A DNA stretch of 64,000 nucleotides from Camelimonas abortus (GTDB taxonomy: Bacteria > Pseudomonadota > Alphaproteobacteria > Rhizobiales > Beijerinckiaceae), in NCBI RefSeq assembly GCF_042647165.1, contig NZ_JBHRUV010000029.1. One strand, given 5' to 3'. Positions 28,433 through 37,174 of the stretch are shown here, in pieces. The translations under genes and the position numbers were made by a program. The notes under the pieces were generated by a model. That model was given only the letters and a program-made list of their open reading frames with translations, was not told the origin of the DNA and made no database searches. Position 1 is the stretch's first letter, and each line of letters opens with the position of its first letter.

Positions 28433-29059
28433 ATGTCGGACAAAGCTCGCCTCTACCTCATCACGCCCGTGGTGTCTGATCCGGAAGCCTTCGCGCCGCG
28501 GCTCGCCGCCGCCTGCGCCGCCGGCGACGTGGCGGCCCTGCTGCTGCGCCTTGCGCCCGCGGACGAGCGCACGCTGATCCGGCGCGTCAAGGCGCTGGCC
28601 CCCGTCGCCCAGCAGCACGACGTGGCGGTGCTGGTGGACGCCCCGCCGGTGGTGGCCTCGCGCGGCGGCGCCGACGGCGCCCACCTGCACGCCCCCGACG
28701 CCGAAACCATCGGGGAAGCGGTCTCGGCCCTGCAGCCGGAGCGCATCGTCGGCGTCTCGGGGCTGAGGCTGCGCCACGACGCCATGGCCGCTGGCGAGGC
28801 CAATGTGGATTACCTGATGTTCGGCGATCCGGCCGGCGGCGGCGATTTCGAGACCACCCGCGAATGGGCGCAGTGGTGGGCGACGCTGTTCGCCACGCCC
28901 TGCGTCGCCTGCGCCGGCGCGCCGGAGGAAGTGGGGCCGCTGGCGGCCACCGGCGCGGAGTTCGTGGCGCTCGGCCACTGGGCGTTTGAGGGCGACGTGA
29001 CCGCCAGCGTGCGGGCGGCGCTGCAGACGATCGCAGAGACGGAGGTTCCGGCGGCATGA
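28433..29059 (+). CDS. ThiE/TenI-family thiamine phosphate synthase-like protein
   Basis: A 208-residue TIM-barrel protein of the TMP synthase/TenI family: DKARLYLITPVVSDPEAFAP at the start, VLVDAPPVVASRGGADGAHL in the middle and VDYLMFGDPAGGG near residue 125. It is not in a thiamine operon and has diverged in the phosphate-binding segment, so true TMP synthase activity is uncertain. ATG 28433 gives the family N-terminus; the ribosome site is weak. Its stop overlaps the next gene by four bases (ATGA). Confidence 0.78.
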   Translation: MSDKARLYLITPVVSDPEAFAPRLAAACAAGDVAALLLRLAPADERTLIRRVKALAPVAQQHDVAVLVDAPPVVASRGGADGAHLHAPDAETIGEAVSALQPERIVGVSGLRLRHDAMAAGEANVDYLMFGDPAGGGDFETTREWAQWWATLFATPCVACAGAPEEVGPLAATGAEFVALGHWAFEGDVTASVRAALQTIAETEVPAA

Positions 29060-30270
29060 ATTTTCGCGGCGTTTCCGATCGCGCCGGACGCCTCGCGCTG
29101 GCCGGCGCGCTGGTGATCGCCGCCGGCTGGAGCGGCGGTCCGGCCCTGGCCCAGCCGGCGCGCCAGACGCCGGAAGGCGTGGAGGTGCCGGTGCTGCCGG
29201 AGGGCCCGCTGCGCATGCCGCGGCCGTCGCTGCAGCCCGGCCAGCCCGGAGCGCCGGCATTCGCACAGCCTCAGGAGGAGCCCGCGCCCACCCGCGGCGA
29301 GCGCTTCATTCCCGGCCCCATCCTGCAGAACGCCGTGGACGCGGGTCTCAACGAAACCCGCGAGGCGGAGAAGAACGGCGGCCACCGGCCGGCGGCGAAG
29401 GCCGGCGGGGCCGCGCCGCCCGGCGCCGACCTCGCCTTCGGCGCCTTCCAGCGCGGCTATTTCCTCACCGCGGTCCGCGAGGCCGAGGCGCGCATCCGCG
29501 CCAACCCGCGCGACGGCGCCGCCGCCACCCTGCTCGGCGCGCTGTACGAGCAGGGGCTGGGGCCGCATCTGGACCTGGCGAAGGCGGCCGAATGGTACCG
29601 CCGCGGCGCCGAAGCCGGCGACCCGGCCGCGACCTTCGCCCTCGCCATGATGCTCCTGCAGGGCCGCGGCGTGGACCAGAACGCGGCCGAAGGGCGGAAG
29701 CTGCTGGAGAAGGCCGCCGCCGCCGGCTATTCCCAGGCGTGCTACAACCTCGCCCTGCTGCGCCTGAACGAGGGCGATCCGAAATCCGACGAGGCGGCGG
29801 TGGCGCTGCTGCGCCAGGCGGCCCGCCAGGAGCTGCCGGAGGCGCAGTATCTGCTGGCCACGCTCTACCGGCAGGGCCGCGGCGTCATCGCCGACGACAT
29901 CCGCGCCACCGCGCTGCTGCGCCGCGCCGGCGCCAACGGGCTGCTGGCGGCGGAGATCGAATACGCGATCGCGCTGTTCAACGGCAACGGCGTGCACAAG
30001 GACGAAAAGGGCGCGGCGCGGCTGTTCCTGAAGGCGGCGCTGCTGGGCAACGCCTTGGCCCAGAACCGCCTGGCGCGGCTGCTGGCGGTGGGCCGCGGCG
30101 TGGAGCGCAACCTGGTGGAGGCGGCCGGCTGGCATCTGGTGGCGGCCGGCCAGGGGCTGGCCGATCCGTGGCTGGACGAGACGCTGAAGCGGCTGACCCC
30201 GGCCGAGCGCGCCCGCGCCGAGGCCTTCGCCGCGGCCCATCGCGAGCCGCTGCTGTTCCCGCCCTCATGA
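29056..30270 (+). CDS. Exported Sel1-like repeat protein
   Basis: A 404-residue secreted protein: signal peptide ending PALAQ (about residue 33), a Pro-rich linker, then a TPR-like helix and at least six Sel1-like repeats, e.g. AAEWYRRGAEAGDPAATFAL, GRKLLEKAAAAGYSQACYNL and AARLFLKAALLGNALAQNRL. Such solenoids scaffold periplasmic or membrane complexes; the partner here is unknown. Translation is coupled to the ThiE-like gene by the ATGA overlap. Confidence 0.85.
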   Translation: MNFRGVSDRAGRLALAGALVIAAGWSGGPALAQPARQTPEGVEVPVLPEGPLRMPRPSLQPGQPGAPAFAQPQEEPAPTRGERFIPGPILQNAVDAGLNETREAEKNGGHRPAAKAGGAAPPGADLAFGAFQRGYFLTAVREAEARIRANPRDGAAATLLGALYEQGLGPHLDLAKAAEWYRRGAEAGDPAATFALAMMLLQGRGVDQNAAEGRKLLEKAAAAGYSQACYNLALLRLNEGDPKSDEAAVALLRQAARQELPEAQYLLATLYRQGRGVIADDIRATALLRRAGANGLLAAEIEYAIALFNGNGVHKDEKGAARLFLKAALLGNALAQNRLARLLAVGRGVERNLVEAAGWHLVAAGQGLADPWLDETLKRLTPAERARAEAFAAAHREPLLFPPS

Positions 30271-30360
30271 GCCGCCGCCAGGGCCGGCCCGAGGCTTGAC
30301 GCCCCGGCCGCCGCGGGGCACATGAATGACGTTGGCGCCGTTGCGGCGCGCTGCTTTCGC

Positions 30361-30384
30361 GGGGGCTCGTCGCAGCCCCTTTTT
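30361..30384 (+). terminator. Terminator after the Sel1-repeat gene
   Basis: GGGGCT and AGCCCC pair around CGTCGC and run into TTTTT, about 90 bp past the stop. The rest of the 318-bp gap shows no other clear element. Confidence 0.7.
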
Positions 30385-30588
30385 GCATCCCGCCAGCAGG
30401 CGCGTCGCGCCCGCCGGATGCGCCCGCGACGGGCGCGCGTCCTGCGCGCCCCGGGCGCGTGCGGCGGCGAAGGCAGCCCGCCGGAAGCCTCCGGCGCGAC
30501 ATGACGAGTTTCCGAAGGAGCCGCGTCCGGCTGGCGGGCGCGGCGTTCCGGCATTGAATGAGGCGCGCGCGCGCGCAGAGGCGACCCG

Positions 30589-31407
30589 ATGATCCGATCC
30601 CCCCTCATGACTGTCATGACCGACGCCGTGGCCAAGGCGGCGCGGTCGCTGCGGCGCGATTTCGGCGAAGTGGAGCAGCTGCAGGTGTCCCGCAAGGGCC
30701 CGGCCGATTTTGTCTCGGCCGCGGACCGCAACGCCGAGGAAATCCTGCGCGCCGCCCTGCAGAAGGCCCGCCCGGACTACGGCTTCGTGCTGGAGGAGGG
30801 CGGCGTGATCGAAGGCGCCGACCGCTCGCACCGCTGGCACGTGGACCCGCTCGACGGCACCACCAACTTCCTGCACGGCCTGCCGCATTTCGCCATTTCC
30901 GTCGGCCTTGAGCGCGACGGCCAGCCGGTGGCCGGCGTGGTTTACAACCCGATCGCTGACGAGTGGTTCATCGCCGAGCGCGGCAAGGGCGCCTTCCTCA
31001 ACAACCGCCGCATCCGCGTGGCGACGCGCCAGTCGCTGGACCAGGCGCTGCTGCTGTGCGGCGTCCCGCACATTGGCCGCGGCGACCACGAGCGCTTCCT
31101 GCGCGAGCTGTCGCACATGATGGTGAACTTCGCCGGCATCCGCCGCCAGGGCTCGGCGGCGCTGGACCTGTGCTATGTGGCCGCCGGCCGCGCCGACGCC
31201 TTCTGGGAGCGCGACCTCAAGTCCTGGGACATGATGGCGGGCCTGTGCATTCTGCGCGAGGCCGGCGGCTTCTACTCCGACGCCGACGGCGGCGCCGATC
31301 CCTGCGCCTCCGGCAGCATCGCCTGCGGCAATGACTTCATGCACCGCGAGCTGCTGAAGATCCTGCGCCGGGCCAACCCGGCCTCCGCCGCCGCCAGGAA
31401 AGGGTGA
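30589..31407 (+). CDS. suhB: Inositol-monophosphatase family protein (SuhB-like)
   Basis: Lithium-sensitive-type phosphatase of 272 residues. The metal site is complete: VSAADRNAEE, EEGGVIEGAD, WHVDPLDGTTNFLHGLPHFA (about 83-102) and KSWDMMAGLCILREAGG. In E. coli SuhB also assists rRNA antitermination; whether this one does is unknown. The start ATG 30589 has only a weak ribosome site; in-frame ATGs at 30607 and 30616 are alternatives. Gene symbol by family similarity. Confidence 0.88.
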   Translation: MIRSPLMTVMTDAVAKAARSLRRDFGEVEQLQVSRKGPADFVSAADRNAEEILRAALQKARPDYGFVLEEGGVIEGADRSHRWHVDPLDGTTNFLHGLPHFAISVGLERDGQPVAGVVYNPIADEWFIAERGKGAFLNNRRIRVATRQSLDQALLLCGVPHIGRGDHERFLRELSHMMVNFAGIRRQGSAALDLCYVAAGRADAFWERDLKSWDMMAGLCILREAGGFYSDADGGADPCASGSIACGNDFMHRELLKILRRANPASAAARKG

Positions 31408-31491
31408 TCCGGCGTGATCCTCCGGCAGGGCTGGCCTGCGCAGGAGCGGGCCAGACCGGAGCCCGGACGCCCGCCTTTCCGGCGCCCCGGC

Positions 31492-31518
31492 GCCCCCGCC
31501 CGCGCGGGGGCTTTTTTT
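31492..31518 (+). terminator. Rho-independent terminator after the SuhB-like gene
   Basis: GCCCCCG and CGGGGGC pair around a 6-base loop, followed by TTTTTTT. Confidence 0.9.
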
Positions 31519-31599
31519 CGCCGGTGACGCCGGCCCCTCGCAGGAAAAACCGTCTGCGCCCGCATTGGCGGGTCGCGCAGAGGCGCGCGCCATGATTAC

Positions 31600-31620
31600 A
31601 TCTGCGTGACACCCGCAGAT
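31600..31620. promoter_or_regulatory. Inverted repeat upstream of the MotA-like gene
   Basis: ATCTGCG and CGCAGAT form a perfect 7-bp inverted repeat with a 7-bp centre, 48 bp before the start of the MotA/ExbB-like gene. It could be a dimer operator or a leader hairpin; no clear promoter hexamers flank it. Confidence 0.4.
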
Positions 31621-31667
31621 CAGGACGCCGGGCGCAGCCCTGGCGTCCGTGTGGAGGCTCAAGCGTT

Positions 31668-32711
31668 ATGGACGGCGACGCGCAGACCATAGTCCGGCCC
31701 CCCCGCGTCCATCTGGCGCGGATGGCGGCGTTTCTGGTTCTCGCCGGCTTTCTGGCCTGGATCCTCCAGCAGCCGCTGCGAACCGCCTTTCTCAACAATC
31801 CCGGCCTCAACGGCCTGATCATCGTCTGCCTCGCCGTCGGCGTCATCCTGGCGCTGGCCCAGGTGATCCGGCTGTATGGGGCGTCGGTATGGGTCAACCG
31901 GCGCTGGGCGGCGCGGACCAGGGACGGCCTGGTCCGCGCCGGAGACGATCCGCCGTCGCTGATGCGGCCGGTGGCGGCCATGCTCGCCGGCGGCCGGGCC
32001 GCGCTCAACCCCACGCTGATGCGGGTGATTCTCGACTCGGTGGCCCTGCGCCTCGACGACGCCCGCGACATCCTGCGCTATCTCGCCGGGCTGCTGGTGT
32101 TTCTCGGCCTGCTCGGCACGTTCTGGGGCCTGCTGGACACGGTGAGTTCGGTGGGCGGCGTCATCCGCTCGCTGCGCGGCGGCGCCGACGCCGGCGTGAT
32201 GCTGGACGAGCTCAAGACCGGCCTCTCCGCGCCGCTCTCGGGCATGGGCATATCGTTTTCATCCTCGCTGTTCGGTCTCGCCGGCTCGCTGGTGCTCGGC
32301 TTTCTCGACCTGCAGCTCGGCCAGGCCCAGGGCCGGTTCTACAACGGCCTGGAGGAATGGCTGGCCCATGGCCTCGCCGGCTCCCCGGTCGATGAAACCG
32401 GCGCCCCCGCCCCGGCCCTGCTGGCGGAGCTGGGGCGGCTCAACGGCGCCATCGCCACGGCGGCGACCGCCCTCGCCACCGAGGCCCGCAACCTCACCCG
32501 CCAGGGCGAGGCGGTCGAGGCGGCCGCCCGCCAGGCGGCGACGCCCGATCCGGCGATAGCCCGCCTCGCCGACGGCATCGCCGACCTCGTGCAGAACATG
32601 CGGCGCGAGCAGCAGCTGATCCGCGACTGGGTGGAGGCGCAGGCCGACCAGCAGCGCCGCCTGCAGGCCGCCATCGACCGGCTCAACCGCCTGCGGGAAG
32701 GGGGTGAGTGA
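31668..32711 (+). CDS. MotA/TolQ/ExbB-type proton-channel protein
   Basis: A 347-residue inner-membrane protein with about four helices: MAAFLVLAGFLAWILQQPLR, GLIIVCLAVGVILALAQVIR, LAGLLVFLGLLGTFWGLLDT and ISFSSSLFGLAGSLVLGFLD. The third and fourth match the MotA/ExbB channel pair (GLLGTFWGL). A cytoplasmic coiled-coil tail (about 250-345) follows. It is not near flagellar, Tol or TonB genes. Its TGA overlaps the ATG of the OmpA-domain partner, so the two form a stator-like pair; function is inferred, not known. Confidence 0.82.
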   Translation: MDGDAQTIVRPPRVHLARMAAFLVLAGFLAWILQQPLRTAFLNNPGLNGLIIVCLAVGVILALAQVIRLYGASVWVNRRWAARTRDGLVRAGDDPPSLMRPVAAMLAGGRAALNPTLMRVILDSVALRLDDARDILRYLAGLLVFLGLLGTFWGLLDTVSSVGGVIRSLRGGADAGVMLDELKTGLSAPLSGMGISFSSSLFGLAGSLVLGFLDLQLGQAQGRFYNGLEEWLAHGLAGSPVDETGAPAPALLAELGRLNGAIATAATALATEARNLTRQGEAVEAAARQAATPDPAIARLADGIADLVQNMRREQQLIRDWVEAQADQQRRLQAAIDRLNRLREGGE

Positions 32712-33733
32712 TGGGCCTGCTGGCGCGCGGACGCCGCGAACGCCGTTCGCCGGACTACTGGCCGGGCTTCGTGGACGCCCTGTCCACGCTGGTGCTGGCG
32801 GTGGTGTTCATGCTGTCGCTGTTCGCCGTGCTGCAGTACTACCTGGGGCAGGAGCTGCTGGGTAAGGACTCCGCCCTCACCCGCCTCAACCGCCAGATCT
32901 CCGGGCTCAGCGAGCTGCTGGCGCTGGAGCGGGCCCGCAGCCGCAGCCAGAGCCTGGAGCTGGACCAGCTGCGCAGCTCCCTCGCCGCGATGGAGACCGA
33001 GAAACGGCGCCTGCAGCAGCAGGCCGACAGCCACGCCGCCGCCGCCGGGCGGCTGGGAACCGTCAGCGACGAGCTGGACGCGCAGAAACGCATCTCCGAC
33101 CGCGCCCTCTCCCAGGTGGAGCTGCTGAACCAGCAGGTGGCCGCGCTGCGCCGCCAGCTGGCGGCGCTGGAGGAGGCGCTGGCCGCCTCCGAGGCGCGCG
33201 ACCGCGAGGCCCAGGCGCGCATCGCCGACCTCGGCGGCCGCCTCAACGTCGCCCTCGCCCAGAAGGTGCAGGAGCTGGCGCGCTACCGCTCCGACTTCTT
33301 CGGCCGCCTGCGCCAGATCCTCGGCGACCGCGACGACATCCGCGTCGTCGGGGACCGCTTCATCTTCCAGTCCGAGGTGCTGTTCGACACCGGCTCGGCC
33401 ACGCTGAGCGAGCGCGGCCGCGCCGAGCTGGACAAGATCGCCAGCGCCATCCGCGAGCTTTCCAGGGTGATTCCGGCCGACATTCCCTGGGTGCTGCGCG
33501 TGGACGGTCACACCGACGACCGGCCGCTGTCAGGGGCCGGGCAATTCAGGAACAACTGGGAGCTGTCCGCCGCCCGCGCCATCGCCGTGGTGCAGTATCT
33601 CATCAGCCGCGGGGCGCCGCCGCAGCGCCTGCTGGCCGCCGGCTTCGCCGAATACCAGCCGCTGGAGCCGGGCGACAGCGACGCGGCGCGCGCCCGCAAC
33701 CGCCGCATCGAGCTGAAGCTCACCGAACGCTGA
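32711..33733 (+). CDS. MotB-like protein with OmpA peptidoglycan-binding domain
   Basis: A 340-residue partner of the preceding channel. One membrane helix (DYWPGFVDALSTLVLAVVFM onward) carries Asp22 at the position of the MotB proton-carrying aspartate. A long coiled coil (about 50-190) follows. The OmpA-like domain has SEVLFDTGSATLSERGRAEL, RVDGHTDDRPLSG, NNWELSAARAIAVVQYLISR and the ARNRRIELKL end. ATG 32711 is preceded by AAGGGGGTGAG; an in-frame GTG at 32708 is possible. Likely anchors an ion-driven motor to peptidoglycan. Confidence 0.85.
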   Translation: MGLLARGRRERRSPDYWPGFVDALSTLVLAVVFMLSLFAVLQYYLGQELLGKDSALTRLNRQISGLSELLALERARSRSQSLELDQLRSSLAAMETEKRRLQQQADSHAAAAGRLGTVSDELDAQKRISDRALSQVELLNQQVAALRRQLAALEEALAASEARDREAQARIADLGGRLNVALAQKVQELARYRSDFFGRLRQILGDRDDIRVVGDRFIFQSEVLFDTGSATLSERGRAELDKIASAIRELSRVIPADIPWVLRVDGHTDDRPLSGAGQFRNNWELSAARAIAVVQYLISRGAPPQRLLAAGFAEYQPLEPGDSDAARARNRRIELKLTER

Positions 33734-35585
33734 CGGCCGCCGCCGGCGCGTCCACGGTCCCGTCGCCGTCCGCCTGGCCGAACTGCAGCTTCGCCAGGCG
33801 CGCATAGAGACCGCCGGCGGCGACCAGGCTGGCGTGGGTTCCCTGCTCCACCAGCACGCCGCCGTCCATCACCAGGATGCGGTCGGCGGAGAGCACGGTG
33901 GCGAGGCGGTGCGCCACCACCAGGGTGGTGCGGCTGGTCATCAGCCGGTCGAAGGCCTCCTGCACGAGGCGCTCGCTTTCGGCGTCGAGAGCGGACGTCG
34001 CCTCGTCCAGCAGCAGGATGGGCGCGTCCTTCAGCACCGCGCGGGCGATGGCGAGACGCTGGCGCTGGCCGCCGGACAGGGTGACGCCGCGCTCGCCGAC
34101 CAGGGTGTCATAGCCTTGCGGCAGGGCGCTGATGAAACCGTCGGCGGCGGCGAAGGCGGCGGCCCGGCGCACCTCGGCGTCGCTGGCGTCCGGCCGGCCG
34201 TAACGGATGTTGTCGGCGACCGAGGCGCCGAAAATCACCGGATCCTGCGCCACTAGGGCAAAGCGCCTGCGCCAGTCCGCCGGGGCGACGGCGCGGGCGT
34301 CGACGCCGTCCACCCGCACGGCGCCGCTGTCCGGGTCATAGAAACGCAGCGCCAGCTGGATGATGGTGCTCTTGCCGGCGCCGGAGGGGCCGACGATGGC
34401 GATGCGCTCGCCCGGCGCCGCCGTAAAGCTGAGGTCGTGCAGCGCCTTCGTCTCGCGCCGCCCCGGATAGGCGAAGGACACCCGCTCGAAGGCGAGCGCC
34501 CCGCGCGCCGGCTCCGGCATGGGCAGCGGCCGCGCCGGCGCGACGATGCGCGGGCGCGTGGCCAGCAGCTCGCCCAGCCGCCCCGCCGCGCCGCTGGCCT
34601 GGACGATCTCCGCCCACACCTGGCTGAGCTCGCCCAGCGCGCTGGCGGCCAGCACCGCGAACAGCAGGAACTGCGACAGGCGCCCCATGGTCATGCCGCC
34701 GGCGAGCACGCCGCGCGCTCCCAGCCACAACACCGCCACCACGCTGGCGCTGACGAGGAAAATGGCGAAGCCGGTGAGCAGCGCCCGTGCGAAGGTGGCG
34801 TCGCGGGCGGCGACGAAGGCCTGCTCCGAAGCGGCCTCAAAGTGGCCGGCGGTGGCCTGTTCGGCGCCGAACGCCTGCATGGTGCGCGCCGCGCCCAGCG
34901 CCTCCACGGCGTAGGCGGAGGCGTCGGCGAGGCGGTCCTGCGCGGCGCGCGAGCGGCGGCTGACGCCGCGGCCGGAGAAGATCAGCGGCAGCACGACCAG
35001 CGGGATGACGCCCAGCACCACCAGCGACAGGCGCGGGCTGGTGATCACCATCATCGTCACCGCGCCGACGAACATGAACAGGTTGCGCAGCGCCACCGAG
35101 GCGCTGGCGCCAAAAGCCGCCTTGATCTGGGTGGTGTCGGCGGTGAGTCGCGACACCAGCTCGCCGCTGCGCACCGAGTCGTAGAAGCTGGCGTCAAGGG
35201 TGGTGAGGTGGCGGAACACGGCGGCGCGCACGTCGGCGACAATGCGCTCGCCCAGGGTCATCACCAAGTAGTAACGGCAGGCGCTGGCCACGGCGAGCGC
35301 CAGCGCCACCAGGCCAAGACCGACGAAATAGACGCCGACGTCGCTGCGGCCGGCGGCGAAACCGCGGTCCACCAGCAGGCGCACCGCCACCGGCAGGGCC
35401 AGGGTGGCGCCGGCGGCCACGGTGAGCGCCGCCAGCGCCGCCGCCATGCGGCCGCGGTAACGGCGGGCGAACGGCCACAACGCCCTGAGCGCGCCAGGAT
35501 CGAAGCGGCGGGAACGGGAGGGCGCCGCGCCGTCCGCCTGCGCCCGGGCGCCGGCGGACGCTTCGCCCGCAATGTCGTTGCTCAT
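33720..35585 (-). CDS. MsbA-like ABC exporter (fused permease and ATPase)
   Basis: A 621-residue half-transporter that dimerises to export lipids, drugs or polymers. An N-terminal six-helix ABC membrane domain (about 45-325) precedes the ATPase with Walker A GPSGAGKST, signature LSGGQRQRLAIARA, Walker B ILLLDEATSALDAESE and H-loop VVAHRLATV. ATG 35585 is preceded by CAGGAAAAGG. Substrate cannot be told from sequence. The last 14 bases overlap the end of the convergent MotB-like gene. Confidence 0.93.
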   Translation of the reverse strand: MSNDIAGEASAGARAQADGAAPSRSRRFDPGALRALWPFARRYRGRMAAALAALTVAAGATLALPVAVRLLVDRGFAAGRSDVGVYFVGLGLVALALAVASACRYYLVMTLGERIVADVRAAVFRHLTTLDASFYDSVRSGELVSRLTADTTQIKAAFGASASVALRNLFMFVGAVTMMVITSPRLSLVVLGVIPLVVLPLIFSGRGVSRRSRAAQDRLADASAYAVEALGAARTMQAFGAEQATAGHFEAASEQAFVAARDATFARALLTGFAIFLVSASVVAVLWLGARGVLAGGMTMGRLSQFLLFAVLAASALGELSQVWAEIVQASGAAGRLGELLATRPRIVAPARPLPMPEPARGALAFERVSFAYPGRRETKALHDLSFTAAPGERIAIVGPSGAGKSTIIQLALRFYDPDSGAVRVDGVDARAVAPADWRRRFALVAQDPVIFGASVADNIRYGRPDASDAEVRRAAAFAAADGFISALPQGYDTLVGERGVTLSGGQRQRLAIARAVLKDAPILLLDEATSALDAESERLVQEAFDRLMTSRTTLVVAHRLATVLSADRILVMDGGVLVEQGTHASLVAAGGLYARLAKLQFGQADGDGTVDAPAAAVSVR

Positions 35586-35938
35586 GCCTTTTCCTGCCGG
35601 GCGAAGCCCATCGCCACCGGCCCCCGCCGGCCCCGGCGGCATCCTGCAGCGGCAGCACCCCCGGCGGGAATGCGCGGCGCCTGCGGCCTGCGGACGCGCC
35701 TGACCCAGGACGAACCATGCGCCCGGACCTTGAGGGCGATGGCCTATACAGCGCAATACGGCCGCGGGCGCAACCCGCGCCGCGGCGGCCGCCGCGCGCT
35801 TTTTTCCCGGCTTCGCCGCGGCGCCGGCGTCTGACGGCTTGTCATCCCCGTCCCGGCAGGATATAGCAGCGCAACTTCCGGATCCTTCCAGAATGCATTT
35901 GCCTGCCCTGTTGTCGGGCGGGGCATGAGGACGCGCTT
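35586..35938. other. Divergent intergenic region, ABC exporter / rpmE
   Basis: 353 bp without a gene. The right part (35860-35910) is less GC-rich and contains GGATATAGC and the near-palindrome TTCCGGATCCTTCC, likely promoter DNA for one or both genes, but I cannot assign hexamers with confidence. Confidence 0.3.
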
Positions 35939-36169
35939 ATGAAGCCTGACATCCATCCCGATTACCACACCATCAAGGTTGTGATGACCAACGGAACGGA
36001 GTTCGTCACCCGTTCGACCTGGGGCTCCGAGGGCGACACGATGAACCTCGACATCGACCCCTCCTCGCATCCGGCGTGGACCGGCGGCGCCCAGCAGCTC
36101 GTTGACCGCGGCGGCCGCGTGTCGCGCTTCAACAGCAAGTTCGGCGGCCTCAGCTTCGGCAAGAAGTAA
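35939..36169 (+). CDS. rpmE: 50S ribosomal protein L31
   Basis: A 76-residue ribosomal protein of the large-subunit bridge region. It reads KPDIHPDYHTIKVVMTNGTE, with HPAWTGGAQQLVDRGGRVSR toward the end. It has no cysteines, so this is the zinc-free form rather than the CxxC zinc-ribbon paralogue. GAGGACGCG precedes the ATG. Confidence 0.97.
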   Translation: MKPDIHPDYHTIKVVMTNGTEFVTRSTWGSEGDTMNLDIDPSSHPAWTGGAQQLVDRGGRVSRFNSKFGGLSFGKK

Positions 36170-36192
36170 GCCGCGCAGGAGCTGTCGCGAAA

Positions 36193-36219
36193 GACCCCGG
36201 CCCCGGCCGGGGTTTTTTG
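36193..36219 (+). terminator. Rho-independent terminator of rpmE
   Basis: ACCCCGGCC/GGCCGGGGT-type stem followed by TTTTTTGTTG, 24 bp after the rpmE stop. Confidence 0.9.
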
Positions 36220-36337
36220 TTGCGCCTGCGCCCGCCGGCAGGCCGGCGGCCCATGCGACGGCGCCCCGGCGCGCGGCGCGGCCGGGGCGGAAGACGCGAC
36301 AGGCAGAAATCGTGGCTGCGGCCCGGGGAAAGCCGCC

Positions 36338-36928
36338 TCAGGCGCCGGCCAGCATGTCCGCCGGCGGCTGGCCGTTGCCGTTGACCGCCGGCGGCGCGAC
36401 GAGACCGCGCGGCTCGCGCCGCGCCGCCGGCAGCGGCGGGCGGGCGCTGAAGGCGGCGCGCAGCAGGCTGAGCTCGCGCCGCACCGGCGAGGGGCGCGGC
36501 GCGTCCAGCACCTCGCTGGCGTCAATGTGCAGCACGCGCAGCTCGAGCCGCGCCGCCGCGGCGATCAGCTCGCCGAGACGCTCCGGCAGGATGGCGACCG
36601 TCTCCAGCGTCGGCGTGGGCTCCACATGAGCCATGCTCTTGCGGCGCTCCGCGTCGGCCTCCTCCGGCGTCATGTCGCCGTCCGCGACGGCGCGGCGCAG
36701 GATCAGCCAGCTCATCAGCCGCATCAGGCGCGTGGTCAGGCGCATGCTTTCCCGGGCGTAGGCGCAGGCCGCCTCCGCGCCGAGCATGGCGGCGTCGCGG
36801 CGTCCCTCGCCGTCGAGATAGTCCGCGGTCTCTTCAACCAGCCGGTTGGCTTCGGCGAAAAGCTCTACGAAAGCCTGGGTCGTTGCGTAACGCGCGCCGA
36901 ACGGCACGGGCGTGACTTCAGCTGACAT
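36338..36928 (-). CDS. rcdA: RcdA-like adaptor (DUF1465), regulator of CtrA degradation
   Basis: A 196-residue protein with the RcdA core: FAEANRLVEETADYLDGEGR, ESMRLTTRLMRLMSWLILRR and AVADGDMTPEEADAERRK. In Caulobacter RcdA is a ClpXP adaptor which, with CpdR and PopA, delivers CtrA for proteolysis at the G1-S transition. The C-terminal 60 residues are Ala/Pro-rich and variable, as in the family. ATG 36928 gives the family start; the frame upstream to 37006 is unrelated. A CtrA-like box lies about 110 bp upstream. Confidence 0.85.
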   Translation of the reverse strand: MSAEVTPVPFGARYATTQAFVELFAEANRLVEETADYLDGEGRRDAAMLGAEAACAYARESMRLTTRLMRLMSWLILRRAVADGDMTPEEADAERRKSMAHVEPTPTLETVAILPERLGELIAAAARLELRVLHIDASEVLDAPRPSPVRRELSLLRAAFSARPPLPAARREPRGLVAPPAVNGNGQPPADMLAGA

Positions 36929-36999
36929 GTCTGGCTTGTCCCCGGGAAAGCAGTTGTGCGGGGCCCTCCGGCGCGCCTGCGGGCGCGCCTGGAAACCCG

Positions 37000-37057
37000 T
37001 TAACAAGATTTAACCTTCCGTATGGCGACCGCCAGCTTTACCGGACGTTAAGCTTAA
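37000..37057. promoter_or_regulatory. TTAA cluster with CtrA-like box upstream of rcdA
   Basis: TTTACCGGACGTTAA at 37037-37051 fits TTAA-N7-TTAA with one mismatch. It is flanked by TTAA-N6-TTAA (37000-37013) and TTAAGCTTAA (37048-37057). Five TTAA-type half-sites in 60 bp stand out in this GC-rich genome. Confidence 0.45.
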
Positions 37058-37119
37058 CAGACGGTTTCACGGGACGGCGGCGGCGCCCGGCGGGGTCATC
37101 CGCGCCGGCGTCCGCGCAA

Positions 37120-37143
37120 CAAAAAGCCGCCCCGCAGGGCGGC
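37120..37143 (-). terminator. Rho-independent terminator of the lapA-like gene
   Basis: On the minus strand, GCCGCCC and GGGCGGC pair around TGCG and run into TTTTTGTTG, about 30 bp after the stop. Confidence 0.9.
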
Positions 37144-37174
37144 CGGCCGGCGTTCAGCCCGGCGCGCAGGCTCC

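Noticed and set aside
31668..33733. Zorya-type phage defence system (ZorA/ZorB-like pair)
   Set aside because: The channel and OmpA proteins fit in outline, but the neighbours are a phosphatase and an ABC exporter. No ZorC, ZorD helicase or ZorE nuclease is encoded nearby.
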